Positions 1 to 8,216 of a stretch of 24,435 bases of DNA are shown in pieces. Position 1 is the stretch's first letter. The number at the start of each line of letters is the position of its first letter. The stretch covers positions 376,990 through 401,424 of the forward strand of contig NW_003314378.1 of assembly GCF_000143415.4 (NCBI RefSeq). Direction: 5' to 3'. The translations under genes were made by a program, and so were the position numbers. A model generated the notes under the pieces. That model was not told where the DNA came from. It saw nothing but the letters and a program-made list of their open reading frames with translations, and searched no databases. The stretch is from Selaginella moellendorffii (Eukaryota; Streptophyta; Lycopodiopsida; Selaginellales; Selaginellaceae).

Positions 1-92
1 AACGTTTATAACTACTGGGCAGTTGCCGGTTCGATAGAGGGTTTTGCACACAGGGTGATTACAAGACTGCGGCAGCCCATCTGGTTTCTTCC

Positions 93-3000
93 ATGGAGGC
101 GGCTCTCCTGGTGGAGGACCCTGAACTACAGCTCAGTCGGCTGAGTGATGCAAGTCCGTTTTTAGTTGATTGCATAGACACTTACAAAGGCTCCTCGCTT
201 GAAAATCTAGAGACTGAAACAGCTGAGCCCAGGGATCATCTAGAGACTGAAACAGCTGAGCCCAGGATCCCGCATGCGCAGAAGGTAGAAAGATCCTTGA
301 AGCTAAAAAGAGCAGAAGCATATGCACATATGGGAATGGCGCAACTTGTACTGCTCAATTTAGTCGACAAGGCTTGCAAATGTCTCCATGCTGGTGCTGA
401 ATTGCTGCTAAGCGAACATGGATCTTCCGAAGATGCACAAGTAAGAGGAGTGCTGTTCATGTTACAGTACACACTTGCCGGGGTTCGCCTTGAGTATGGT
501 ACACCCGAGGAAGCTTTGGGGCTGTACGCGCAATGCAAGCTTTTGGCTCCAACACCAAGACTCGAGCTCAAGTGCGATGTTCACCTGGCTCACTGTGTCA
601 AGCGCCAAGGTCATTTCCGGGAGGCCACCCAGATGCTGACCAGGCTTTTGACAAACAAGCAAGGTTTGTTGGCCGAGGAGCGTGATGTCAACGCTCAACT
701 TCTGTTTGAGCTTGGGCAGAGTCTGCTTGGGACTGAGAACACAATCCAAGCCGTTATCAACCTTGAGGCCGCAAGAAGACTCTGGGAGGAAGTGGCAGAC
801 ACTTCAGGCTGCCTGCAGTGGTGCTGGTGCGTTCTTTTCCAAGCTTATATGTTGCTCCAGCGGTTCTCAGATGCATTGGATCTTGCTAAGCTGATATCAA
901 GTAACTTGGAGAAACTGGCACCAGGCGCAGAGCAGCTCTGGTACTTGATCAATGGGGGTAACTTTGCTTTTTTCGAAGATCACGAGTTTGTACGGGACAA
1001 GCTTACAGCATGCCTCGACACTGGCAGCCAGGAACACGATTGGCTGGAAAAAACCAGCATACTCCTCAATCTGGGGAACGCTTACCGGCAACTTGGGGAC
1101 TCGGATGCAGCTTTGGAGAAATATGAGGAAGTGTTTGCCTGCATTTCTAGGCTTTCGATACAGGAGGAGGCTCTAGTCCAGGACACTCTGGCATGCGTGC
1201 ACCTCAACCGCTCCGTGGTTTACAGGAACCAGGCGCTAGAGGAAAACCAGAGCAGGTGGATCGAATTAAGCAACAAGCAACTGACTGAGGCACAAGCAGC
1301 AGTGACAATATATCAGCAAGCTGGTCAAGCCCCTTCAGAGCTGGGATTCGCGTACCTTTCACAAGCAGCTGCTCTCATCAACCTAAAGAGCTATAGAGAT
1401 GCTGAAGCATGTCTAGACAGGGCTGAAGCTCTAACTAGCGGCAGCGAGCTTAAAACTGCCAAGGTCATGCTCGTGCGAGCTGGACTCCTAGAGGGCAAAG
1501 ATGAACTCGAGAGAGCACAAGTCTCTGCACACAAGGCACTCTTACTGCTAATGGAGATGCAGAGTAGGTTAAGAGGCCTGGAACATGCATGGGTGACTTT
1601 ACTTGCTGGAGACATGAGGAAGGCCTTCTATTTTATGCAGAAGCTGCTTATTGCAAGCAATAGGTACATGGACGCTCTCTTATGGGCCGAGAGGAGCAGG
1701 ATGCGGCTATATTTCTACAACATCAACCAACGAACTGTGTAATGAGATTACCACGTTTGTTCACAATCTTGATTTCTTTTAACTCTGAAACAGGCAAGAT
1801 GGAGAAGAGGGGGGCCTCTTGCGCTTCGACAGGGATGACCAGTACGCCATTGATTGCATCCGCGAGGCCGTGACAAGCTGTCCTCCAGGATCGGCGGTGG
1901 TGGAGTACACGTGTCCAACAAGTACGGAGGACGTCTTATACATATACGTCGTTCAGCAGGAGCAGTGTGCAGTTCATGTGCGGCAGGTACGCGTCTGTCG
2001 AGTTGTATGCTCTACTCAACCTATCATCTCAGGTGGACTTGAAGAATTTTTTCAGCAGCAAGCCGAACAAGAGGCTAGGCAAACGCTTGGACGCTCTTGT
2101 GAAGCGAACTCGGACAGCCATTGCCAAGGACACAGCTGAAGTTAAGGTCGGCCTGGGGATCCTTCACGAGTTACTCATCGTCCCAGTTCAGGAACTCCTG
2201 GCGAGCTGCAGCAGCGTAATCTTTGCTCCCCATGACGTCCTGTCACTGGTGCCATTTGCTGCACTGTACGATGGAAACGAGTTCCTTGTGAAAAACAAGG
2301 CAGTGGGGACGGTACCATCACTTCGAGCTCTGGGCCGCTGCCTCATCCGGCAGGAGGAGTTTGCCAAGAGAGACAGAGCAACAGCTTTCGTGGCCGGAAA
2401 TCCAGAGCCGATGGGCCTGGGTCTACCCCAGCTCAAAGGAGCAGCTCAAGAGGCGGGTGAAGTTGGACAACAGCTTGGTGTGGACGCTGTTATAGGCTCC
2501 GGAATGACGAAGGCACAGGTGATGAGCAATATGAGCAAGGCCAGCGTCGTCGTGCTCGTCACTCACGGGCTTTTGGACCGCTACTTTCAGCATGGGGCTC
2601 TAGTCATGCAAGCGGGCTCCACAGCGAGTGTTGCTGGGATGCGAGAAGCTGCGAGCAGTGCTCTAGTCATGCAATCGGCGGCTGCGAGTGCTGAAGCTGC
2701 AAAGTGCAGAACTGATGAGGTGATCACAGCCAAGGAGATCGAGACACTCGAAGTTCAAGCAGGCTTGGTGGTTCTCAGTGCTTGCCATGCTGGTGAAGGT
2801 CAAGTCTCAAGCGAAGGCTTGCTTGGACTGGGGCGTGCTGTGCTTCAAGCAGGTGCTGTTTGTGTTCTGGTCACGCTGTGGAAAGTGAACGACGCTGCAA
2901 CTCCAGAGCTGGTAACAGGTACGCCAAAGCCAGGCCCAGCTTCTGTCTCATTTTTGTGCTTCTGTTTTATCAGGATTTTTTGACGAACTCCTTAGAGGAC

Positions 3001-3122
3001 GACGTAATGTTCACGACGCTCTCAGAGCAGCAATGCTCAGAATGCTACACTTAGACATGCCAGTTCGTATATGGGCACCTATGGTGGCCTTTGGTTCGCC
3101 AGGACTGATGTTAAATTGGTGA
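93..3122 (+). CDS. TPR-CHAT domain protein, four exons, 957 aa
   Basis: Predicted CHAT (caspase HetF associated with TPRs) cysteine-peptidase-fold protein; substrate and cellular role are unknown. Exons are 93-1738, 1794-1986, 2033-2918 and 2974-3122. Introns start GTAATG, GTACGC and GTACGC, end in AG, and splicing keeps one frame to the TGA at 3120-3122. Residues 1 to about 550 are helical TPR-like repeats, for example near residues 318-350 (LGNAYRQLGDSDAALEKYEE) and 417-450. The CHAT domain spans about residues 640-957. The putative catalytic His791 is in VLVTHG and Cys864 in LSACHAGEG, preceded by the family-like ITAKEIETLEV and followed by LVTLWKVND and a C-terminal WAPMVAFGSPG. The ATG at 93 is the first in frame, but the frame is open back to position 12, so a further upstream exon outside the window is possible. 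The three short introns fit Selaginella. Domain assignment is strong; exact start is uncertain. Confidence 0.88.
205..270 (+). repeat. 33-bp in-frame tandem duplication in TPR-CHAT exon 1
   Basis: Two near-identical 33-bp units start at 205 and 238 and encode LETETAEPRDH and LETETAEPRIP. They add 11 acidic residues ahead of the first helical repeat without breaking the frame. Confidence 0.85.
1739..1793 (+). other. Intron 1 of TPR-CHAT gene (55 bp)
   Basis: Starts GTAATG and ends AAACAG. Without splicing the frame hits TAA at 1740. Removing exactly this stretch joins the TPR frame to the QDGEEGG reading frame in phase 2. Confidence 0.85.
1987..2032 (+). other. Intron 2 of TPR-CHAT gene (46 bp)
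   Basis: CAG|GTACGC donor and CTCAG acceptor, phase 0. It joins AVHVRQ to VDLKNFF. At 46 bp it is close to the shortest introns plants splice, and short introns are usual in Selaginella. Confidence 0.85.
2597..2690 (+). repeat. 63-bp-period degenerate repeat inside the CHAT domain
   Basis: The 15-mer GCTCTAGTCATGCAA occurs at 2597 and again at 2660, 63 bp (21 codons) later, each followed by Ala/Ser-rich coding sequence (ALVMQAGSTASVAG and ALVMQSAAASAEAA). The repeat sits between the putative catalytic His791 and Cys864 and keeps the frame. Confidence 0.65.
2919..2973 (+). other. Intron 3 of TPR-CHAT gene (55 bp)
   Basis: CAG|GTACGC donor, TTTTATCAG acceptor after a T-rich tract, phase 1. 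Splicing restores the conserved CHAT C-terminal end (GFFDELLRGR to WAPMVAFG). The alternative donor GTAACA at 2912 would break the frame. Confidence 0.85.
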
Positions 3123-3215
3123 GGTTGTGGCTGAAGTGTTGTGTGATTGATTGTGGTGTTCGTATCAAATGTACTGTATGTTAATTTATAAATATTCAGT
3201 CATTCATAACACCTT
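3123..3215 (+). other. 3' flank / probable 3' UTR of TPR-CHAT gene
   Basis: TG-rich then AT-rich sequence (TTAATTTATAAATATTC near 3180-3197). There is no perfect AATAAA. It separates the stop codon from the convergent tubulin-like fragment by 93 bp. Confidence 0.4.
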
Positions 3216-3446
3216 TCAATATGTTTCTTCATTGTCACAATCCTGTTCAACCTCTGTATAGTCTTTTTCTAGGGCTGCCAAGTCTTCTCTGGCAATGGAG
3301 AGCTCTCCCTCTTCCATACCTTCACCAACATACCAATGCACAAAAGCCCATTTAGCAAACATAAGATCGAATTTGTGACTTATGTGAGAAAAAACTTCTG
3401 CAACAGCAGTGTTGTTGCTAATCATGCACACTGCCCTCTTGACACT
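3216..3446 (-). pseudogene. Alpha-tubulin C-terminal fragment (about 75 aa)
   Basis: The - strand frame reads [17 protein letters not shown], then [20 protein letters not shown], then [20 protein letters not shown], and ends in an acidic tail finishing EETY and a stop. This is the end of alpha-tubulin (helices H11-H12 and the tail, roughly the last 75 of about 450 residues). Substitutions at conserved sites (HISHKF for R-D-HKF, AKWAF for AKRAF) suggest decay. There is no 5' part of the gene: upstream the sequence turns at about 3443-3450 into retrotransposon reverse transcriptase in a different frame. Either a captured gene piece or a template-switch product. Not a functional tubulin. Confidence 0.88.
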
Positions 3447-4126
3447 AGTGCGTACACTCCCCATGGGCTGATGAATGCTGTTTTTTGTTGATCTTCTTTT
3501 GCAACGTGTACTTGATTGAATTCGCTGAATTCATCTAGGAATGAATACATCTCGTGTCCGGCTACCGAATCCAGTATTTCATCCATAAATAAAATTGGAA
3601 ATGTGTCTGTGGTTGTGCTCTCGTTCAACTTTTTGTAGTTCACACATATTCGCAGTTTGCCATTTTTCTTGGGCACTATAACTAGTGGCGACAGCCATCT
3701 AGCATTCTGTATCAGCCTGATGAATTGAGCTTCAATTATCTTATCGAGTTCGGCTTTAACTCTCTCCTGGAAGTTCGGGTTCATTCGGTATGCTCTTTGT
3801 TTCTTCAGTGTTCCTCCTGAAATGAGTTGAATTCGGTGTGTATAGAGATCAGGAGGTATGCCCCATAACTCTTTGTATGACCATGCGAAAACATCCTGAT
3901 TAAGTCGCAAAAGGTCGATAACTTGTTGTCTGAAGTCGGAATCGAGTTCCTGAGCTATGAGAACATTTCGGGGCTTTTCGCTGGTCCCAATGTTTACTGT
4001 ATCAAGGTCTTCACTGACTTTGATCTTTTTTTGGAGAGTGTCTTCTCCTTCAACTAGTGCAGGAGTCTCGTTGAGGTCCATCTTTCTTTGGCTGTAATTC
4101 CTTGGGTTTGATATCCGGAGCTTCAC
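3447..4126 (-). pseudogene. Ty3/gypsy (Tat/Athila-like) reverse transcriptase fragment
   Basis: The frame contains the start of a plant Ty3/gypsy RT: KAELDKIIEAQFI, then NARWLSPLVIVPKKNGKLR, then [38 protein letters not shown] and [12 protein letters not shown]. Conserved positions differ from the usual form ([10 protein letters not shown] where DGFSGYNQ is typical). The domain stops right after GVYA, before the YxDD active site, so thumb, RNase H and integrase are absent. At that point it is replaced by alpha-tubulin sequence. The upstream part (residues 1-100) is the protease-RT linker. Confidence 0.85.
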
Positions 4127-4873
4127 GTTGATTGATCTTTGGCCATGTTTTGGCTTCTTGAGCAGTAGTCAGTTTTGCAAGTGGGCTGCTGATGAAGGGG
4201 AATTGATATCCTCTCAATGATGATGCTCCAAATTGATTAACTCCAGGAACTTGAGAACTCGGTGTCCGTCTGTCAGGACTAAATTCCCGGGTCTTGGGTA
4301 TCGGATTTGGAGTCTGAGTCTGACTGTCTTGTTGCCCGAACTTAGTGAATATTCGTTTGAGAATGTTATTGCGTTGTTGTTGGAGTTGTGATTTTCTGGC
4401 AGATCTATCTTTACCTTCTGTTTCTTTCTGCTGCTTTAATCGGGTCACCTTTAGCGAATGTTATTGAACTCATTCGACTGCATGCTTTGGACTGGGGTTC
4501 CTGAATCAAAGACAGTGTATTTGTATTGTTGATTGGTGTAGATCAGTACAAGTTTCTGAGGATCTACCACCATAATCACATCGTAAAGAGCTTTCTCAAG
4601 CTGTTCGAATGACAAATTTGGAGCTGCTAACCAGCTGAGATCAATATCTGGTGTACAGATCAGTCCTATCCTCCTGATGACGTTTATACGTTTCAGTCGA
4701 GAATAGAGATATTGTGGTCTCAGTATAGGGGGACGTTGTGATGGAATGGGACAAACAATGATTGTCAGAGTGTCCCAATCAATGTTGATATTTGCTAAGG
4801 GAGAGTTGATGATCTCCTGTGTGATCAAAAGTCGGAGAGGGCTGACGATCACTTGATACTCAATTGCGCACAA
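4050..4873 (-). pseudogene. Upstream gag/pol remnant of the same Ty3/gypsy element
   Basis: Two open stretches on the - strand, 4873-4451 and 4448-4050, lie immediately upstream of the RT frame. The junction near 4449 is a frameshift. The second, basic and Gln-rich, overlaps the RT frame at 4050-4126. No zinc knuckle or DSG/DTG protease site could be identified, so the assignment rests on position and strand. No LTRs were found for this element. Confidence 0.5.
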
Positions 4874-4904
4874 GGTGATATTTGTGATTTGAATATTTGT
4901 GATT

Positions 4905-5357
4905 AAGCATCTATGGGTTTAAATAGTATTAGGTTAAATAACCTCTTAGGAAGTTCGAATTTAAGAGTTCATGGTATTCAAAAGTTCTTGGATTTGACAT
5001 TATTGATTAGTTAAAAAGTCATGCCATATATTGTGATTGACATTGGAAGGTTTAGTTTGCCTCTGGTTGGGCTCAACTCGAGAGGCAAGGTGTCAAAAGA
5101 GCTAGGCTCTCAAGAGAGCTATGGCTCTCAACTTCCATTTACAAGGGTGTGATTTGCAAAGAAGTGTAATGAATTATAACTAACCAAAGAAAACAACTTC
5201 AAAGATGATCCATCGGGTATAAATATAAAAGGAAAGGGCTTATAAATAAAAATGCACCCCCTTTCCCAATATCTTAGGATATTTAAAGTGAAATATCCAT
5301 GGGTTTAAATAATACTGAGTTGGGTGACCTCTTAGAAACTCCAAACTCAGGAGTTTA
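4905..5357 (+). mobile_element. Old Cassandra-like TRIM, + orientation, 5' truncated
   Basis: Degenerate homologue of the young TRIM at 6011-6605 in opposite orientation. 4905-4970 matches the 5S-containing end of the LTR (ACCTCTTAGGAAGTTCG). 4971-4980 (ATGGTATTCA) matches the PBS. 4971-5174 matches the internal region, including GTTGGGCTCAACTCGAG and TGTCAAAAGAGC. 5175-5357 is a full LTR with the 5S-like box TTGGGTGACCTCTTAGAAAC. No coding capacity, no target duplication seen. Confidence 0.7.
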
Positions 5358-5460
5358 TATAAAGTTATATTTCACTAATAGTTTTTAGTGGATTTATTAT
5401 AGAAATTCAAATTACAATATCTCTCATATATTAGAAATTATAAATAAAAAGGTTGTTAGA
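5358..5460. repeat. Dispersed repeat shared with 23935-24015
   Basis: AGTTATATTTCAC, CAAATTACAATATC and GAAATTATAAAT here are matched in order by AGTTATATTTCAC, CAAATTGCAATATC and GAAAATTACAAAT at 23935-24015. Same orientation, about 75-80% alike by eye. Family unknown. Confidence 0.5.
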
Positions 5461-5790
5461 CAATCATATTTCATAAAAATTTACTAAATGGATTTATAGA
5501 TATTTAATATAAAGACCTGCTAACTTTTTGTCCTCCCTCAAAGGATGGCTTTCTCCTTATCCTCAGAATCACATCTAAAATCTAGAGTATTGATAAATTG
5601 AAAAAAAATCACAAAGCTTTATAAAAAGAAAAATAATTTTGTGCTAATGTAGTAGGAGGAAATAACCATAGTCTCATTTCTCAATTGTGTCATGGTCAAT
5701 GTATTTAAGAGAATCAGATCTAAAATTGTTATGCTCAATATATTTAAGAGAACTAAATTTAAAATCATGCTATATAGATGAGTGAGAAAT
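5461..5790. other. AT-rich stretch with a short degenerate tandem repeat
   Basis: No gene seen. At 5690-5777 a roughly 45-bp degenerate unit occurs twice (AATGTATTTAAGAGAATCAG and AATATATTTAAGAGAACTAA). The open frame on the - strand here is low-complexity and not convincing. Confidence 0.4.
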
Positions 5791-5996
5791 ATACCATTTT
5801 TTGAATTTAGATTTTTTGAGAGGCCACCCAGCCTAGTATTACTCAAACGTAAGGAGACTTAACCCCCAAATATCCCAATACTTAAACCTAACACGTTTTA
5901 ACCCAAACTAATTGGAAAAAAGGGTGTACTTTTGTTATTTCCCTCTATATTTGAATTATAGATTGTCTCTCAATTCGTTCTTTTTAATTACTTAGA
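5791..5996 (-). repeat. LTR of an old Cassandra-like TRIM, - orientation
   Basis: Same order of blocks as the young LTRs but heavily mutated: GAGAGGCCACCCAGCCTAGTA (5S C box and intermediate element on the other strand), then TAAGGAGACTTAAC (A box), then CCCTCTATATTTGAA, then ATTACTTAGA at its end. The old internal region continues at 5997-6010 and, after the young insertion, from 6611. Confidence 0.65.
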
Positions 5997-6010
5997 ATTT
6001 ACTATACTTC

Positions 6011-6205
6011 TGTAAGGTCCTGAGTTTGGACTTCTCGGGAGGTCACCCAGCCCAGTACTATTCAAACCCAAGGACGCTTAACTCCAACTATCCCAAGACC
6101 CTTGACCGATTGGAAAAGGGGGTGCACTCTTGTTCATGAGCCCTTTCCCTCTATATTTGAACCCCTATGGATCGTCTTTCGAGTCGTTCTCTTTGGTTGC
6201 TTACA
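6011..6205 (-). repeat. 3' LTR of young TRIM
   Basis: 195 bp, TGTAAGG...CTTACA on the + strand. Ends are set by the ACTTC duplication at 6006-6010 and by the matching copy at 6411-6605. Confidence 0.85.
6028..6083 (-). ncRNA. 5S rRNA-derived domain in TRIM 3' LTR
   Basis: On the - strand it reads AGTTAAGCGTCCTTGGGT (5S A box), a TAGTACTGGG intermediate element, and GGGTGACCTCCCGAGAAG (C box), in the order and spacing of the 3' half of plant 5S rRNA. It includes the internal Pol III promoter elements but not the whole 5S molecule, so it is not a ribosomal RNA gene. Confidence 0.75.
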
Positions 6206-6397
6206 ATCCACCACGCTTCCCTGCAAGTTCACACCCTCGTGAACGAAAGTTGAGAGCCGCAGCTCTCCCGAGAGCCTCGCTCTCTTGACACCCTACCCCT
6301 TGGGTCGAGCCCAGCAGGAGCAAACTGGACCAGCCAGATGTCAATCAACATATGGTGTGATTCCCTTAGCCAACCAACAGAGTCGGACCCGAGACCT

Positions 6398-6408
6398 CTC
6401 TGATACCA
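6398..6408 (-). other. Primer-binding site of young TRIM (tRNA-iMet type)
   Basis: On the - strand TGGTATCAGAG, 2 nt after the LTR end. This matches the usual initiator-methionine tRNA PBS of plant LTR retrotransposons. Confidence 0.8.
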
Positions 6409-6410
6409 AA

Positions 6411-6605
6411 TGTAAGGTCCTGAGTTTGGACTTCCCGGGAGGTCACCCAGCCCAGTACTATTCAAACCCAAGGACGCTTAACTTCAACTATCCCAAGACC
6501 CTTGACCGATTGGAAAACAGGGTGCACTCTTGTTCATGGGCCCTTTCCCTCTATATTTGAACCCCTATGGACCGTCTCTCGAGTCGTTCTCTTTGGTTGC
6601 TTACA
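6411..6605 (-). repeat. 5' LTR of young TRIM
   Basis: 195 bp, same ends as its partner. On the - strand it is followed after 2 nt by the tRNA-iMet-type PBS. The target duplication ACTTC follows at 6606-6610. Confidence 0.85.
6428..6483 (-). ncRNA. 5S rRNA-derived domain in TRIM 5' LTR
   Basis: Same 5S-like domain as in the partner LTR. The C box here is GGGTGACCTCCCGGGAAG, closer to the plant 5S form. The Pol III boxes are preserved, which suggests selection or youth. Confidence 0.75.
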
Positions 6606-6610
6606 ACTTC

Positions 6611-6752
6611 CTTACAAGTTCATGCTCGTAAATGGAAATTGAAAGCCACAACTTTCCCAAGAGCTTTGCTCTTTTGACACCCTACTATTTATGTTGAACT
6701 TAATTGAAAGCAAATTAAATTTACTAAATGTCAATTTTAACATGTAGTGTAA
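6611..6752 (-). mobile_element. Internal-region remnant of the old - strand TRIM
   Basis: Aligns with the young internal region (CTTACAAGTTCATGCTCG, GAGCTTTGCTCTTTTGACAC, then GTCAATTTTAACAT), so the young TRIM landed about 14 bp inside the internal domain of an older copy. 6829-6845 (TCTTTGATTACTTACA) may be the last trace of that copy's other LTR. Confidence 0.6.
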
Positions 6753-6830
6753 TTCTTTGTCATGTAATTCTCAACATATGATGTAATTCTCTGTCATGTA
6801 ATTCTCAATATATAATATAATTCTGTTATC
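6741..6830. repeat. 34-bp tandem repeat, about 2.6 copies
   Basis: Units at 6741-6774 and 6775-6808 share GTAATTCT, TGTCATGTAATTCTCAA; a shorter degenerate unit follows. It arose within the old TRIM internal region. Confidence 0.65.
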
Positions 6831-6845
6831 TTTGATTACTTACAA

Positions 6846-8216
6846 CTACCTAGTCTCTAGAGGGTGGTACAATGAGAATTGTTATTTGTTCTATTTGATG
6901 CTAAATTTAATAAATCTTTATAATACATCCTAACATATTAAAATGTCAAAGCCACAAAAGTGTGCAATATTCCTGCCCAATAGCTAAAAGATAAATTACC
7001 CCATATAGAAAAAGAAATAGAATCACTTTGCAAAAACAGAAAAAATGTGTGTGTTAAGAGGGCTAAAATCACATTGCATTTAGTGTTAGGGCATTGTAAG
7101 AAAATTCAAAACTTATTTGCTAATGGGCTCTTTGGTTTTAAATATATGAGAATGGTAAGCAAAATTCCCAACTTCACTAAGGGCATTCCTAGTTATAATA
7201 AATTTTCTTATTATTTAGTAATATCTTTTCAGGCTACTATCAATTTTACCAAAAGGTTCTGATCTCTTTTGTGATTAAAAGACTTGAATCAATTCATTAT
7301 GAAATTTTTGCATAGACTATGCAATTCATTTCTTTTTTTTCCTTCACCTTGCTGTAAATAATGTTCACATTGAGCATGTCCAGTAACCATGACAATTCAA
7401 ATGATCACCTTTATTTTATAGCAAACACATTGTATGCATCCCTGCATTTTCCATAAATTTTCCACTTAAAGAGAAAAATCCAACCCATAACCGACTACAA
7501 CTTATGAATGTGATTATCAGTTCAAAGAACTTCAAGAGAAAAACAAGCATCTAAAGCCATGAGAAGGTGATCTTTTTTTATCTTAGGCCTGCATTTTGCT
7601 CTATCAGAAATGCATATTGCAACTTTCCATGCCAAGTATATGTGCTAAATGACAATCGTCCAAGGCTCACACTAAAACATAATTGCACTTCAAGACTATT
7701 GCTCAACTAATAAGAACCCTTCCAGACACAAGTATGCATAGAGGTGGATTGCTTGCTTACCACACTCATGCGACACATAGACAGTGATCATCGTGTTTCA
7801 TCCCGCTCAATCAAATGCATCTCAATAAGCCCACACTTTCCATACATATAAACTCAACTACTAGAAAGAATTCAAGCACAGATTTACTTGCCCTTGGAGA
7901 GAATCTCCCAGCACAGTGCAAACACCCATGGCCTTCAGAAGAGTGATCTCATTGCCCTCCATGCCTCCAAGGGTGCGAACTCTTACTCCAAGTACGTTTC
8001 TCAGTGGTCAAGGCTTTTGAGAGGTAAAATCGAACCCTATCCTACTTTTGCCCTTTCTTTTGTCGATCTTCCAGCTCGTAAGTCCTCAAATCCCGAAACG
8101 ATGATGAAAGAATCGCTTGGAACAGGTCCGGAAGTTTTGAATCAAAGAAATGGCAAGGGCGATGGAACAACGAGCGCTGGGGCGTGGGCGATCCGATCGC
8201 GCAGCTCGCCGCCAAG
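6846..8216. other. Mostly unassigned DNA
   Basis: 6846-7500 is AT-rich with no convincing gene; an open + frame at 7047-7262 is low-complexity. 7500-8216 is less AT-rich. An open + frame runs from 7888 into the pseudogene at 8217 but has no homologue in the second copy and no recognised motif. On the - strand around 7890-7985 a frame reads GGMEGNEITLLKAMG, which looks protein-like but was not identified. An ATG in good plant context (AAAGAAATGGCAAG) lies at 8150. Confidence 0.35.

Larger units (their letters stand above)
6011..6605 (-). mobile_element. Young complete Cassandra-like TRIM (595 bp)
   Basis: A terminal-repeat retrotransposon in miniature. Two 195-bp LTRs (6011-6205 and 6411-6605) start TGTAAGG and end CTTACA on the + strand, so each is TG...CA. 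They surround a 205-bp internal region with no gene. On the - strand the PBS TGGTATCAGAG (6408-6398) lies 2 nt from the LTR end and fits initiator-Met tRNA; a purine-rich tract (GGGAAGCGTGGTGGA) precedes the other LTR. It is flanked by the 5-bp target duplication ACTTC (6006-6010 and 6606-6610). The LTRs differ at about 7-8 of 195 positions by eye. Each carries a 5S rRNA-derived domain, the hallmark of Cassandra. Non-autonomous: it needs proteins from another element. Confidence 0.85.

Noticed and set aside
3216-3464. A working alpha-tubulin gene
   Set aside because: Only the last 75 or so codons exist, with changes at conserved sites and no 5' exons; upstream is retrotransposon.
6428-6483. 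A functional 5S rRNA gene
   Set aside because: Only the 3' half of 5S is present, and it lies inside a repeated LTR.
6229-6560. Protein-coding frames on both strands in the TRIM
   Set aside because: They cross LTR and internal parts of a non-coding element; chance frames.
6011-6679. TRIM LTRs of 270-280 bp ending at TTGACA (6290 and 6679)
   Set aside because: The last 75 bp of the second copy are far more diverged than the rest. ACTTC duplications at 6006-6010 and 6606-6610 set the true LTR at 195 bp ending CTTACA; the extra similarity is internal region of the young and old copies.
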